From assembly GCF_902488535.1 (NCBI RefSeq), contig NZ_CABTWO010000002.1:62001-126000 (forward strand): 64,000 bases of DNA, in the 5' to 3' direction. The notes under the pieces are model-generated. The model was not told the origin of the DNA and made no database searches. It saw nothing but the letters and a program-made list of their open reading frames with translations. Shown here in pieces: positions 26,796 to 35,514 of the stretch (position 1 is the stretch's first letter; each line of letters opens with the position of its first letter). The DNA comes from an uncultured Mobiluncus sp. (GTDB lineage Bacteria > Actinomycetota > Actinomycetes > Actinomycetales > Actinomycetaceae). Both the position numbers and the translations under genes were made by a program.

Positions 26796-26803
26796 GACAC
26801 CTC

Positions 26804-27907
26804 CTAGAGCGCGACCTTCCGATCCAACTCGGCACGCGGATCAGCGCTGCTGGTCGCCGCCGCGAAATCATCAACGGCTTTCTTGGCAGCCCTGGAGAGC
26901 TTCTGGGGGACGGCTACCTGCACCGTCAGGCGCAGACTCCCCCGGCCTTTCTTCGTGTGCAGGCCATATCCGGGAATACGGATTTCCTCACCAGATTGTG
27001 TACCGCTCGGTACATTAACTTTGACGGTCGTGCCGTCCGGCAGCGGCACTTCAATGAGTGCCCCGTTGACGGCCTCCGCAAAGGTAATCGGCAGGGTAAA
27101 CAGCAAATCCGTCCCGTCCAACTGCAGGAAAGGATGCGGGGAAACGCTGCAGGTCACCACCAGGTTCCCCGGTTTACCACCGTTGACGCCCGGCTTGCCC
27201 TTGCCTTTCAGCCGAATCTTTTGTCCATCCCGGACCCCCGGAGGGATCCGCACGCTAATGACATCACCGTGCAGCTTGAGCCGGATGGTGGCGCCGTTAT
27301 ATGCCTGTTTAAAGGTCAGCTTCGTGGAAGCCGTAAGGTCAGCGCCGTCTTGGGCGCGGAATGCGAACTTACGTGCCCCCGCATTGGGCGCCCCGGCACC
27401 ATAACCTGGCTCAGCCGTGGGCCGGGCTCCTCCCGGATAACCGGAAAAACCCTGACCAAAGCCAGTATAGGACGCACCCGGACCCGTTCCGTCAGCACTA
27501 TCCGCATAGCGGGTAAACGTGTTGAGGATATCGCTCAAATCCGGCCCGGTTGCGCCACCATAAGTGGTACCGCCCCCGCCGTATCCGCCGGAAAACATCG
27601 CCGAAAACACGTCCTCAAAATCTGAGGCGGAACCGTGGCGGGAACCTCCGGCCCGAAACCGGGGACCGCCAGAGGCCATAGCCCGCAAGGCATCGTACTT
27701 CTGACGCTGTTCGGAATCGGAGAGAACCGAGTAAGCCTCACCGATTTCTTTAAACTTTTCCTCCGCAGCTTTATCGCCGGGATTCTGGTCTGGGTGATAT
27801 TGACGCGCGAGCTTGCGATAGGCCTTTTTCAGGTCTTTATCCGTCACGCCCTTCGATACTCCCAGGACTGCGTAATAATCCTTATCAATCCAATCATTGG
27901 TGCCCAT
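26804..27907 (-). CDS. dnaJ: DnaJ-type co-chaperone lacking the zinc finger
   Basis: A 367-residue Hsp40. The J-domain at residues 10-75 carries the HPD motif at 38-40. A Gly/Tyr-rich linker (about 95-175) follows, then the two beta-barrel substrate domains (RIPPGVRDGQKIRLKGKGKP and VNVPSGTQSGEEIRIPGYG). No CxxCxGxG repeat exists, so it is a type-II (CbpA-like) protein although it occupies the classical dnaJ slot. GGGGG precedes the ATG. It stimulates DnaK ATPase and delivers unfolded protein. Confidence 0.93.
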   Translation of the reverse strand: MGTNDWIDKDYYAVLGVSKGVTDKDLKKAYRKLARQYHPDQNPGDKAAEEKFKEIGEAYSVLSDSEQRQKYDALRAMASGGPRFRAGGSRHGSASDFEDVFSAMFSGGYGGGGTTYGGATGPDLSDILNTFTRYADSADGTGPGASYTGFGQGFSGYPGGARPTAEPGYGAGAPNAGARKFAFRAQDGADLTASTKLTFKQAYNGATIRLKLHGDVISVRIPPGVRDGQKIRLKGKGKPGVNGGKPGNLVVTCSVSPHPFLQLDGTDLLFTLPITFAEAVNGALIEVPLPDGTTVKVNVPSGTQSGEEIRIPGYGLHTKKGRGSLRLTVQVAVPQKLSRAAKKAVDDFAAATSSADPRAELDRKVAL

Positions 27908-27941
27908 CGCTTACCCCCTTTCCATTTTCTTTGTTCACGAT

Positions 27942-28742
27942 TTACGCCTCAGAAGGTTGGTCGGTAGAGGGATTTTTCTCTACTCCCACCACCACCATGG
28001 CAGCACGCAGGACCCGTTCTCCCATCAGGTAGCCCGGCTGCGCCACCGCGTCGATGATGTGTTCCCCGTCGTCGTCTGAGCCCGGAGCCATTTGAATGGC
28101 CTGGTGCAGATGCGGGTTGAAAGTGTCCCCGACCTTTCCGTAGCGCTTGACTTTAAACCGGGTCTGTAAAGTGGATTCCAATTTCGTCGCCACCGCGCCG
28201 AACGGACCTTCCAGATCTCCGTGCTGGCGAGCCAAATCGATATCGTCCAACACACCCATCAGGGCATCGACCACCGAGGCAACCCCCGCTTCCTGCTGCT
28301 GGGGGATTTCCGCCTTGGTACGTTTGGCGTAGTTGCTGTACTCCTGTTGGAGGTTATACAGATCCGCCCGCGCCCGCGCCAAGTCGTCCTTGGCCTGATC
28401 CAGTTCCTGGTTCATAGCCGCGATACGGTCCTCTTGTGCCTGTGCCAACTCGGTGGTCAGTTCATCCGCTTCGCCCGAGGCGGGTTTGTCGCCCGCCTGA
28501 GCCGCCCCCCCGGCCTCGTGACCAGCAGAGTCACCGGGGGAAGCGTGGCCTGGTGCGGAATGACCCGCCGCGGATTTCGCTTTCTTGCCTTTCTTGGAGC
28601 CCGACTTGGCTTTGGCCTCAGTCTCAGCAGAATTCTGTGCCTCGCTGGCCTTTTCAGCCTCGTGAGCAGCGGCTTTATCGAAATCTTTTTGAGCTTCGGC
28701 GTACGCCTTGCGGGCTTCTTGGCTGTGTTTGTCTTCGCTCAC
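27942..28742 (-). CDS. grpE: Nucleotide-exchange factor GrpE
   Basis: A 266-residue co-chaperone that releases ADP from DnaK. The first ~110 residues are low-complexity Ala/Lys/Gly/Glu sequence; a long helix (DQAKDDLARARADLYNLQQE) and the beta-domain ending in YGKVGDTFNPHLHQAI and VLRAAMVVVG follow. It is longer than typical GrpE (about 180-220) because of the N-terminal tail. GTG 28742 overlaps the dnaK stop as GTGA, so the two are translationally coupled. Confidence 0.94.
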   Translation of the reverse strand: MSEDKHSQEARKAYAEAQKDFDKAAAHEAEKASEAQNSAETEAKAKSGSKKGKKAKSAAGHSAPGHASPGDSAGHEAGGAAQAGDKPASGEADELTTELAQAQEDRIAAMNQELDQAKDDLARARADLYNLQQEYSNYAKRTKAEIPQQQEAGVASVVDALMGVLDDIDLARQHGDLEGPFGAVATKLESTLQTRFKVKRYGKVGDTFNPHLHQAIQMAPGSDDDGEHIIDAVAQPGYLMGERVLRAAMVVVGVEKNPSTDQPSEA

Positions 28743-30613
28743 TTGTTACCACCCTCATCGTCTTCATCGATGACTTCGGCGTCAATCACGTCGTCATCAT
28801 CGCTGGAGGCGGTGTTGGTGTCACCCGAGGCTCCGTCCGTCGGCGCCGATTCGCTTTCCTGCGCGTGGGCGTAGAGAGCCTGACCGATGGCCTGGGCCTT
28901 TTCTTCCAGTTCGCTCATCGCCGACTTGATAGCCTCGATGTCCTCACCTTCGTTGGCCTTCTTAAGGTGTTCCAAAGATTCCTTCACCGGAGCCACCACG
29001 TCTTCAGGCAGCTTTTCAGCGTTGTCCTTCAGCAGTTTCTCAATGCGGTAAACGGCCTGTTCAGCGCCGTTGCGCACCTCGGCCTCGTCACGGCGCTGCT
29101 TATCTTCGGCAGCGTGAGCTTCGGCTTCCTTAATCATGCGGTCGATTTCGTCCTTCGGAAGGGACGATCCACCGGTAATGGTCATGGACTGCTCCTGACC
29201 GGTGCCGCGATCCTTTGCCGAGACGTGCACGATACCGTTGGCGTCAATGTCGAAGGTGACCTCGATTTGCGGCAGTCCGCGCGGCGCGGGAGCAATCCCG
29301 GTAAGTTCAAAAGTACCCAGCGGCTTGTTGTCGCGGGCGAACTGACGTTCCCCTTGGTAGACCTGAATCAGCACGGAAGGCTGATTGTCCTCAGCGGTCG
29401 AAAAGACCTCGGAGTGCTTGGTCGGAATAGCCGTGTTGCGCTCAATCAGCGGGGTCATAATGCCGCCCTTGGTTTCGATACCCAAGCTCAAGGGGGTCAC
29501 GTCGATGAGCAGAACGTCCTTGCGGTCGCCTTCAATCACGCCCGCCTGGAGTGCAGCTCCCACCGCCACGACCTCGTCGGGGTTCACGCCCTTATTCGGC
29601 TCACGACCCCCGGTCAGCTCCTTGACCAACTCGGTTACGGCAGGCATCCGGGTGGAACCGCCAACCATCACCACGTGGTCGATTTCGCTGAGCTTAATGC
29701 CGGCGTCTTTGATGACCGCGTTGAACGGAGTCTTGCAGCGATTGAGCAGGTCTTCCGTCATTTCCTCAAACTTGGCTCGCGTGAGTTTTTCGTCGAGGTG
29801 AATCGGGCCGTTTTCGCTCATAGACAGGTACTGCAGGTTGATGTTCGTGCTCATCGCGCTGGACAGTTCTTTCTTGGCCTGCTCAGCGGCGTCACGCAGA
29901 CGCTGCAACGCGATTTTATCCTTGGACAAATCCACGCCGTCCTTAGTCTTAACCTGGTCAACCAGCCAATCTACGATGCGCTGATCCCAGTCGTCACCGC
30001 CCAGTTTGTTATCACCATTGGTGGCGCGCACCTGAATGGTGGAAAACCCGTCATCGTCCTTGCCGACTTCCAGCAGGGACACGTCGAACGTACCGCCGCC
30101 CAGGTCGAATACCAGGATTAGCTCGTCCTCCCGGCCCTTTTCCAGGCCGTAAGCCAGCGCCGCGGCGGTCGGCTCGTTGATGATACGCAGCACCTTTAAG
30201 CCCGCAATCTGGCCAGCTTCCTGGGTCGCGGTGCGCTGCGAGTCATTGAAGTATGCCGGAACGGTGATGACCGCGGAATCCACGCTCTCACCGAGGTAGG
30301 CTTCGGCGTCCTGCTTGAGTTTGCCCAGGATACGAGCCGAGATTTCCTGCGGAGTGTATTCCTTGTCGTCGATGGCAACCTTCCAGTCGGTGCCCATGTG
30401 ACGTTTCACAGATGATATGGTGCGGTCTACGTTCGTGACCGCCTGACGCTTGGCGACCTCTCCCACCAGGACTTCGCCCGTCTTTGAGAACGCCACCACG
30501 GAAGGCGTGGTGCGCATCCCTTCTGCGTTGGCGATAATCGTGGGTTCACCACCTTCCAAAACCGCCAGAGCCGAGTTTGTGGTTCCTAAGTCGATGCCTA
30601 CTGCTTTTGCCAT
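28739..30613 (-). CDS. dnaK: Hsp70 chaperone DnaK
   Basis: A 624-residue chaperone. The ATPase domain begins GIDLGTTNSALAVLEG (phosphate 1), with VPAYFNDSQRTATQEAG, LVFDLGGGTFDVSLLEV and MVGGSTRMPAV. The linker VLLIDVTPLSLGIET leads to the substrate-binding domain, and the tail is acidic (DDDDVIDAEVIDEDDEGG). GGGGAG precedes ATG 30613. It heads the dnaK-grpE-dnaJ-hspR operon. Two HAIR elements centred about 77 and 140 bases upstream point to HspR repression. Confidence 0.98.
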   Translation of the reverse strand: MAKAVGIDLGTTNSALAVLEGGEPTIIANAEGMRTTPSVVAFSKTGEVLVGEVAKRQAVTNVDRTISSVKRHMGTDWKVAIDDKEYTPQEISARILGKLKQDAEAYLGESVDSAVITVPAYFNDSQRTATQEAGQIAGLKVLRIINEPTAAALAYGLEKGREDELILVFDLGGGTFDVSLLEVGKDDDGFSTIQVRATNGDNKLGGDDWDQRIVDWLVDQVKTKDGVDLSKDKIALQRLRDAAEQAKKELSSAMSTNINLQYLSMSENGPIHLDEKLTRAKFEEMTEDLLNRCKTPFNAVIKDAGIKLSEIDHVVMVGGSTRMPAVTELVKELTGGREPNKGVNPDEVVAVGAALQAGVIEGDRKDVLLIDVTPLSLGIETKGGIMTPLIERNTAIPTKHSEVFSTAEDNQPSVLIQVYQGERQFARDNKPLGTFELTGIAPAPRGLPQIEVTFDIDANGIVHVSAKDRGTGQEQSMTITGGSSLPKDEIDRMIKEAEAHAAEDKQRRDEAEVRNGAEQAVYRIEKLLKDNAEKLPEDVVAPVKESLEHLKKANEGEDIEAIKSAMSELEEKAQAIGQALYAHAQESESAPTDGASGDTNTASSDDDDVIDAEVIDEDDEGGNK

Positions 30614-30679
30614 TGTGTTTCTCCCCTTTTTCGTTGTGTGTGTTCGTATTCTTTACATTTCAAACCCAAGAATAGGAAT

Positions 30680-30700
30680 CTTGAGTTCTAAAGACTCAAG
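30680..30700. promoter_or_regulatory. HAIR element 1 (perfect HspR operator)
   Basis: CTTGAGT-tctaaag-ACTCAAG equals the HspR HAIR consensus CTTGAGT-N7-ACTCAAG with no mismatch, 67 bases before the dnaK start. HspR is encoded by the last gene of the same operon. Confidence 0.93.
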
Positions 30701-30742
30701 TTTAGCTCAGGTGATTTTCGTTGTCTACCCGAAACTGTAAAA

Positions 30743-30763
30743 CTTGAGTCTATTTAACTCAAC
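30743..30763. promoter_or_regulatory. HAIR element 2
   Basis: CTTGAGT-ctattta-ACTCAAC matches the HAIR consensus with one mismatch at the last base. The two boxes are 63 bases apart, six helical turns, so cooperative binding is possible. Confidence 0.85.
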
Positions 30764-30846
30764 TTCTCAAAGGGCAGTTTTATTCCCGGAAAACTCCGGC
30801 CAAAACGAAAAACGATGAAACGCCCTTGTGAACTCAAATCCAGAAA

Positions 30847-30883
30847 GGGCAAAGCGCCCGGAAAAACTCCGGACGCCTTGCCC
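30847..30883 (-). terminator. Terminator of the 98-residue gene
   Basis: A 16-bp stem (30847-30862 with 30868-30883). The two non-Watson-Crick positions are A-C and C-A on the plus strand but become U-G and G-U wobbles in minus-strand RNA, so the structure is selected for minus-strand transcription and fits the gene ending at 30933. Confidence 0.65.
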
Positions 30884-30932
30884 CAAAGGAGAACATCATG
30901 AAGAAAAAAGAATGTTGTCCAAACCCCGCAGA

Positions 30933-31229
30933 CTAGGCGGCAAAGCCCTGGTTAGCCACCGTGCGGGAACTGAGAATCCCCACGATTCCCGAAGCGGGAA
31001 CGTTGAAGGAGGGACGACCCACCAGCTTGTTTACCGCGTCAGCCAGCGTGCCAGACTTGAAAGCCCGCGCGTCGCCATCGGCCCGATTCACGTTGCTGGG
31101 AGCGACAACCTTGGGAAAAACAGGAACGTTATCGTAGGCGCTGCGGCCAGCCGTGGAGGCCACAGCCACCGCAAACATCTGAGGTGTCTGCAGCTTGTCT
31201 GAACCGCTAAGTTGCTCGCTCATTTTCAT
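30933..31229 (-). CDS. Hypothetical 98-residue protein
   Basis: I do not recognise this protein. It is Ala/Val/Ser-rich and weakly hydrophobic, with no cysteine, no signal peptide and no membrane helix. Segments such as DAVNKLVGRPSFNVPASG look like an ordinary soluble fold. Support for its being real: AAGGA lies a few bases before ATG 31229 and a strand-specific terminator follows 50 bases after the stop. It sits between the dnaK promoter and trkA, transcribed in the same direction as dnaK but not co-transcribed with it, given the terminator. Confidence 0.5.
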   Translation of the reverse strand: MKMSEQLSGSDKLQTPQMFAVAVASTAGRSAYDNVPVFPKVVAPSNVNRADGDARAFKSGTLADAVNKLVGRPSFNVPASGIVGILSSRTVANQGFAA

Positions 31230-31512
31230 CCCATCCTTGGATCGTCATAGTCTCTGACTCCAAGACCCCGTTGCCGATGACCTTGGTGACAACCGTAACT
31301 ATCGGCCGGTTTTGGACTTCATTAGGTTCTTTACGGATTTTTCTAGCCAAAGGGGGTTTGAGCAGGCAATCAATGTTCAAAAGGGGGACTTTGTCAGGAC
31401 AAAGGATTGTTTCGGGGTGATTCCCCGCCTGGGCCGCGCGATGTCAAAAATCCCTCGAAAACCGCCACAATCCCGCCAGAAAGCCAACTGGAGGGCATGA
31501 AACAGGTAAACT

Positions 31513-32181
31513 TTGAGGGTGGCTGAAAAGGAAAAGTCCTCGGGAACATTAGTAATCGGCTTGGGCCGTTTCGGGTCCGCGGTGGCGATGACGCTGAATT
31601 CACTGGACCGCGAAATTCTGGCGGTCGAAAGCGACCCGGCGCAAGTCGAGCGGTTTTCCCCACTCTTTCCCGTAGTGGAAGCGGACGCGACCCGCCTGGA
31701 CGCGATGGAACAGCTGGGTGCCAAAGATTTTTCGTCCACCGTGGTGGGGGTCGGCGCCTTGGAAGCGTCGGTGCTGATTACGGCCAACTTAGTAGATTTG
31801 GGGATGGAACAAATCTGGGCCAAAGCCATCAGTCGCGAACAGGGCAAAATCCTGCGTCGTATCGGTGCCCACCATGTCATTTACCCCGAATTCGATGCTG
31901 GACGGCGTACCGCGCACCTGGTTGACGGCAGGATGCTGGACTACGTAGAGATGGATCGGGAAGGGTTCTCGATTGTTAAGATGCGCCCCCCGGCAGAGAT
32001 CCAAGGATTCACCCTGCTGGAATCCGATGTGCGCCGCCGCTACGGGGTCAATATCCTGGGTGTCATCTCGCCTGGACAGCACTTTGAATACGCCGGGCCG
32101 GACACCGTAGTGGCAGCCAACGACCTGATTATCGTGTCGGGCGACGGAAAACTGCTCGAAGATTTCGCGAACCGCCCCTAG
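31513..32181 (+). CDS. Potassium-uptake regulatory protein, TrkA/KtrA (RCK) type
   Basis: A 222-residue cytosolic subunit that gates a Trk/Ktr potassium channel. The N-terminal Rossmann (RCK_N) domain has the dinucleotide loop VIGLGRFGSAVA and the acidic strand-2 end AVESDP. The C-terminal RCK_C domain starts around residue 140. It has a single TrkA unit, like KtrA rather than the duplicated E. coli TrkA. It may start at TTG 31513 or GTG 31519. Its channel partner TrkH is 1.2 kb away on the other strand, with an unrelated gene between. Confidence 0.9.
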   Translation: MRVAEKEKSSGTLVIGLGRFGSAVAMTLNSLDREILAVESDPAQVERFSPLFPVVEADATRLDAMEQLGAKDFSSTVVGVGALEASVLITANLVDLGMEQIWAKAISREQGKILRRIGAHHVIYPEFDAGRRTAHLVDGRMLDYVEMDREGFSIVKMRPPAEIQGFTLLESDVRRRYGVNILGVISPGQHFEYAGPDTVVAANDLIIVSGDGKLLEDFANRP

Positions 32182-32188
32182 GGGAACT

Positions 32189-33364
32189 TTAGAGGTTCAG
32201 CCAATAGGTCGAACCGGGCACCACCCTATACATGACTGCGGTGAGGCGCGCTCCCGAACACGATTGCGCCAGCTCACCTAACTCACTCGCCTCGATGTCT
32301 ACGCCCACGTCGGCGCAGTCCAAAACCGCCGTGAACCCGAAAAACACCACGTCGTAGTCTTGGCGAACCCGCTCCCAATCGACCCCCAGAAACACCGCGT
32401 CTTTGCCGCTCAAACGTTGGAACTCCTGGCGCACTTCCAGGTTGGTGAACTCCAGCGGATAGCGCCTGACCAGCTCACGCCAGTTTTCCAGAGTATTCAC
32501 TTGATAGACCCGGTTAAAGCTGAGGGGCGGAATCTGATCAAAGTGGAACGGAATCTCACGCGCCTGTTCTGGACTGGCTGCCCACACCGGGTCAAACAGG
32601 TCGCGCGTACAGGCGAACTGGAGCAGCGGCGCTTGTGGGAAGTGCAAGCCAGAAGTCGGATCGGGGATGGGAGGAACCGGACCGATGAAACTCGTCACAA
32701 AGGGGAAAGTGTGGGGATTCGTGCCCCCGTGAGGTGCCCCGTAGCGCGGCAGCTGCCCGGGAGGGCGCTGCACAGCGCTGGGGTCGGAGGGCTGGTGCAG
32801 CGTCACGGCGTCCAAAGAATCAAACCGCAGATGATGTGCCCGCGGATGAAAACGCTGCTTGAGGTACTTTAACAGGGGAAACTCCAGCCACTGCTGGGCT
32901 AGGGCGTCCGCGTTGTTTCGACCGCTCGGCCCGATGACCCGATCCGCAATCCGCGGCTGCATATCTTCGCAAAAAGTGTAGTCACACACAGCCGAGGAGA
33001 GCCGTTCGACCAGCAGTGGCAGCTTTTGCTCTGAAAGACCCTGAGCATTTTCCTGGCTGAGCTCATCGAACCGGGTTTTAAACGCTTGAATCGCTGTGTC
33101 GGCACCGGGAATGTCGCGCACATCAGTGCCGTTTTGCAGCGCTTTGAGGGCGTGCTTTTCCTTGCGCGCCCGCGCCCGCATATAGGAGTCAAGCAGTTTG
33201 CGGTGCAAAGGGTCGTCGGCCATTCCCAAGCAAAACGCTTCCAGAGTCGAACCCGCGAAAATTTCCCGATACAGATTGGGAAAAGCCACCAGCACCACCC
33301 AGTATCGGCGCCACGCCCCCGGCTTCGCCTCCAGGTTAGGGAACGCCCAATTCGTTACCGTCAT
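32189..33364 (-). CDS. Hypothetical 391-residue protein downstream of trkH
   Basis: I do not recognise this family. It is a soluble, Pro- and aromatic-rich protein with no signal peptide or transmembrane helix. The N-terminal third is helical and charged (RARARKEKHALKALQN). A Pro/Gly-rich middle (about 195-245, PHGGTNPHTFPFVTSFIGPV) and an alpha/beta C-terminus follow. GGGAG precedes ATG 33364. It begins 20 bases after the trkH stop and is probably co-transcribed with it, while trkA converges from the other side with only 7 bases between. A role linked to potassium transport is only an inference from position. Confidence 0.75.
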   Translation of the reverse strand: MTVTNWAFPNLEAKPGAWRRYWVVLVAFPNLYREIFAGSTLEAFCLGMADDPLHRKLLDSYMRARARKEKHALKALQNGTDVRDIPGADTAIQAFKTRFDELSQENAQGLSEQKLPLLVERLSSAVCDYTFCEDMQPRIADRVIGPSGRNNADALAQQWLEFPLLKYLKQRFHPRAHHLRFDSLDAVTLHQPSDPSAVQRPPGQLPRYGAPHGGTNPHTFPFVTSFIGPVPPIPDPTSGLHFPQAPLLQFACTRDLFDPVWAASPEQAREIPFHFDQIPPLSFNRVYQVNTLENWRELVRRYPLEFTNLEVRQEFQRLSGKDAVFLGVDWERVRQDYDVVFFGFTAVLDCADVGVDIEASELGELAQSCSGARLTAVMYRVVPGSTYWLNL

Positions 33365-33384
33365 CGTTGAACTCCCGCTATGCC

Positions 33385-34845
33385 CTATCCAATACTGGGG
33401 GCCTCTTCGGGAAACCGTATCACCCGACGGCGGTTACGCATGGCGAGGGCGGCTCCGAAAGTCATGGAACCCACCCGGCCGGTAAACATCAGCAGGGAGA
33501 GCAAAATTTTCCCTGAATCCGGCAAGGAACCGGTGATGCCGGTGGACAGACCGACGGTACCAAACGCGCTGTTGACTTCGAACAGGGCTTTCGACAACGG
33601 CAAGTCCGTCAGCAGCATCAGAATGGCGGTAGACAAGCCTATGACCAGGGAACTCATGGCGACAACCGCCACTGCCAGACGCACCGTTGAGGGACCGATA
33701 CGCCTCCCGAACGCCTCGATGTCACGATTGCCGCGCACCTCGGCCAAAATCGCCAGAACCATCACCGCGAAAGTCGTGACCTTGATGCCACCGGCGGTGG
33801 AAGCCGAGCCACCACCGATGAACATCATGATGGAAGAAACGAACCAGGTCGCCTCGTGCATAGAACCCACATCAACCGTGGAAATCCCTAGTGACCTCGC
33901 GTTGAACGCGCCCAGCAAAGCCGCCAGGAATTTACCCGGCAGGTCCAGGACTCCCATAGTTCGCGGATTGTTCCACTCGATAGCCGCGGTGATTCCGCCG
34001 CCAACCACGGACAGTGCCAGGTAGGTGGTGATGGTCAGTTTCGAGTGCAAACTCAAGTGTTTTGGCCGCCGCCAGTTGCGGGCTAGGTCCAAGGAAACCG
34101 GGAAACCGATGGCACCGATGAAAACCCCCAGACACATCGGGCCGATGATGCCGACGTCGGAGACGAACTGTTCCACCCCGCCCGGCACTATGACGAAGCC
34201 GGCGTTGTTGAACACGCTGACCGCCATGAATACCGCATACCAGGCCGACATGCCGACACCGTAGTCTTGCCGGATGAACTCGGGAAAAAGCATCAGGGCA
34301 ATGACCGATTCAACCGAAACCGACACCAAGAGAGCCATTTTCCCCAGCGAACCGACTTCCCCGAGAGAGGATTTCTTTTCCCCCGCAGCCAGGATGCGGG
34401 CGGTCAAGCCAATGTGGCGCGAAACAGCCAGGGACAGCATAGAGGCTAAGGTCATGACCCCGAGTCCCCCGATTTCGACACCGAGCATGATGACCACCAG
34501 CCCAAACGGCGACCAGTAGGTGTCGGAAGGTACCACGGTCAAACCGGTCACACACACTGCTGAAGTACTGGTAAACAGCGCGTCGACGAAGCGGGCGTGA
34601 CTCGGATCGCGGGTGGAAATCGGCAGGCACAAGATTGCGGTGTGGATGGCGATGATTGAGAGGAACACCGCCAGAGTCAGGCGAGCGGGGGCGCGGCGGG
34701 CGAGATCATCAAACCACTTCCCGCTTTTCTCGCGCAGGTTCGCAAAAAACTTCAAGTTCGCCCGTTCCTTTTTCCCGACAGAGATTTTCCGGCTGGTTTT
34801 CTGGCGGAGCTTTCGCTGCCCCGGTGGAGTCCTGACGGAATCCAC
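33385..34845 (-). CDS. Trk/Ktr potassium transporter membrane subunit
   Basis: A 486-residue transporter of the TrkH/KtrB superfamily with about ten membrane segments in four M1-P-M2 repeats. The selectivity-filter loops are visible: TSAVCVTGLTVV (repeat 1), FNNAGFVIVPGG (2), GGGSASTAGGIKVTTF (3) and NSAFGTVGLSTG (4), each with the filter glycine. The N-terminal ~60 residues are basic and cytoplasmic. It starts at GTG 34845 without a clear Shine-Dalgarno; a later start is possible. It probably works with the RCK protein at 31513. Confidence 0.93.
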   Translation of the reverse strand: MDSVRTPPGQRKLRQKTSRKISVGKKERANLKFFANLREKSGKWFDDLARRAPARLTLAVFLSIIAIHTAILCLPISTRDPSHARFVDALFTSTSAVCVTGLTVVPSDTYWSPFGLVVIMLGVEIGGLGVMTLASMLSLAVSRHIGLTARILAAGEKKSSLGEVGSLGKMALLVSVSVESVIALMLFPEFIRQDYGVGMSAWYAVFMAVSVFNNAGFVIVPGGVEQFVSDVGIIGPMCLGVFIGAIGFPVSLDLARNWRRPKHLSLHSKLTITTYLALSVVGGGITAAIEWNNPRTMGVLDLPGKFLAALLGAFNARSLGISTVDVGSMHEATWFVSSIMMFIGGGSASTAGGIKVTTFAVMVLAILAEVRGNRDIEAFGRRIGPSTVRLAVAVVAMSSLVIGLSTAILMLLTDLPLSKALFEVNSAFGTVGLSTGITGSLPDSGKILLSLLMFTGRVGSMTFGAALAMRNRRRVIRFPEEAPSIG

Positions 34846-35070
34846 GTGAGGAAAACTCGGTTACAACGTTACCCTCTGGCAGGGTAAAACCGGAATAGTA
34901 GCCCCTCAAAAATGAGTAATTTCGAGGAAATTCCTGGGTTTAGAGAAAATTGTGAGCTGAGAACTAACACTTTGAGGCAAATTGCCGCTATATTTTTGTA
35001 TGTAACGCGTGTTAAGTGTGGGACTAAAGTGGCTCCAGTAACGCGTCTAGGTAATTTTAGGATGACGGGA

Positions 35071-35292
35071 ATGACTCAGAACCAGGCACCACGGTTCCTC
35101 ACCGTAGCGGAAGTTGCGGATTTGTTGAGGGTCTCAAAGATGACTGTTTATCGCATGGTTCATGCTGGCGACCTTCCCGCCGTTCGTGTCAAGCGTTCGT
35201 TTCGGGTGCCGTTGAAGGCGGTCGAAGAGCTTTCCGCGTCAAACCTGGAAAACTGGATGGTTGGCAACGAGGACGAAGCTGTCGCGCAATAG
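35071..35292 (+). CDS. BldC-like MerR/excisionase-type DNA-binding protein
   Basis: A 73-residue single winged helix-turn-helix protein: FLTVAEVADLLRVSKMTVYR (helices 1-2), then HAGDLPAVRVKRSFRVPLKAV (wing). Its length and sequence match the BldC group of actinobacterial developmental/stress regulators, which bind direct repeats head-to-tail. ATG 35071 was chosen because AGGA lies 8 bases upstream and it gives the family length; longer frames reach back to 34912 without support. It is followed by the bS22 gene on the same strand, an arrangement often seen in actinobacteria. Confidence 0.82.
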   Translation: MTQNQAPRFLTVAEVADLLRVSKMTVYRMVHAGDLPAVRVKRSFRVPLKAVEELSASNLENWMVGNEDEAVAQ

Positions 35293-35409
35293 TTTGTGAC
35301 GTCACCGCGAGTCTGGGCTCTTTCGTTTTGGCTAGGGTGTCTGAAAAAGGTAAACTTGTGGGGTTATTTGCTGCGCGACAGGCGGCAGCAGTTATTTTAG
35401 GAGGTCGGC

Positions 35410-35508
35410 GTGGGTTCCGTTATTAAGAAGCGTCGCAAGCGGATGGCGAAAAAGAAGCACCGCAAGTTGCTTCGTAAGACGCGTCATCAGCGTCGTAACA
35501 AGAAGTAG
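35410..35508 (+). CDS. Small ribosomal protein bS22 / AURKAIP1-COX24-domain protein
   Basis: A 32-residue, extremely basic protein (19 Lys/Arg): GSVIKKRRKRMAKKKHRKLL, then RKTRHQRRNKK. It corresponds to the tiny actinobacterial small-subunit protein seen in mycobacterial ribosomes. GTG 35410 is preceded by TTAGGAGGTCGGC, a very strong ribosome-binding site. A terminator follows 7 bases after the stop. It is easily missed by gene finders because of its size. Confidence 0.92.
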   Translation: MGSVIKKRRKRMAKKKHRKLLRKTRHQRRNKK

Positions 35509-35514
35509 ACGTCG

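Larger units (their letters stand above)
30614..30932. other. dnaK promoter region and terminator of the 98-residue gene
   Basis: There is no supported gene. It contains the two HAIR boxes (30680-30700, 30743-30763) and a hairpin at 30847-30883. A 12-codon open frame at 30898-30936 has a good Shine-Dalgarno but is not called as a gene. Confidence 0.7.

Noticed and set aside
28436..30121. Long open frame (561 codons) antisense to dnaK/grpE
   Set aside because: Shadow of highly expressed dnaK codons; no ribosome-binding site and no recognisable domain.
31312..31500. 62-codon frame upstream of the trkA-like gene
   Set aside because: No ribosome-binding site and biased composition; the interval looks like an ordinary 5' flank.
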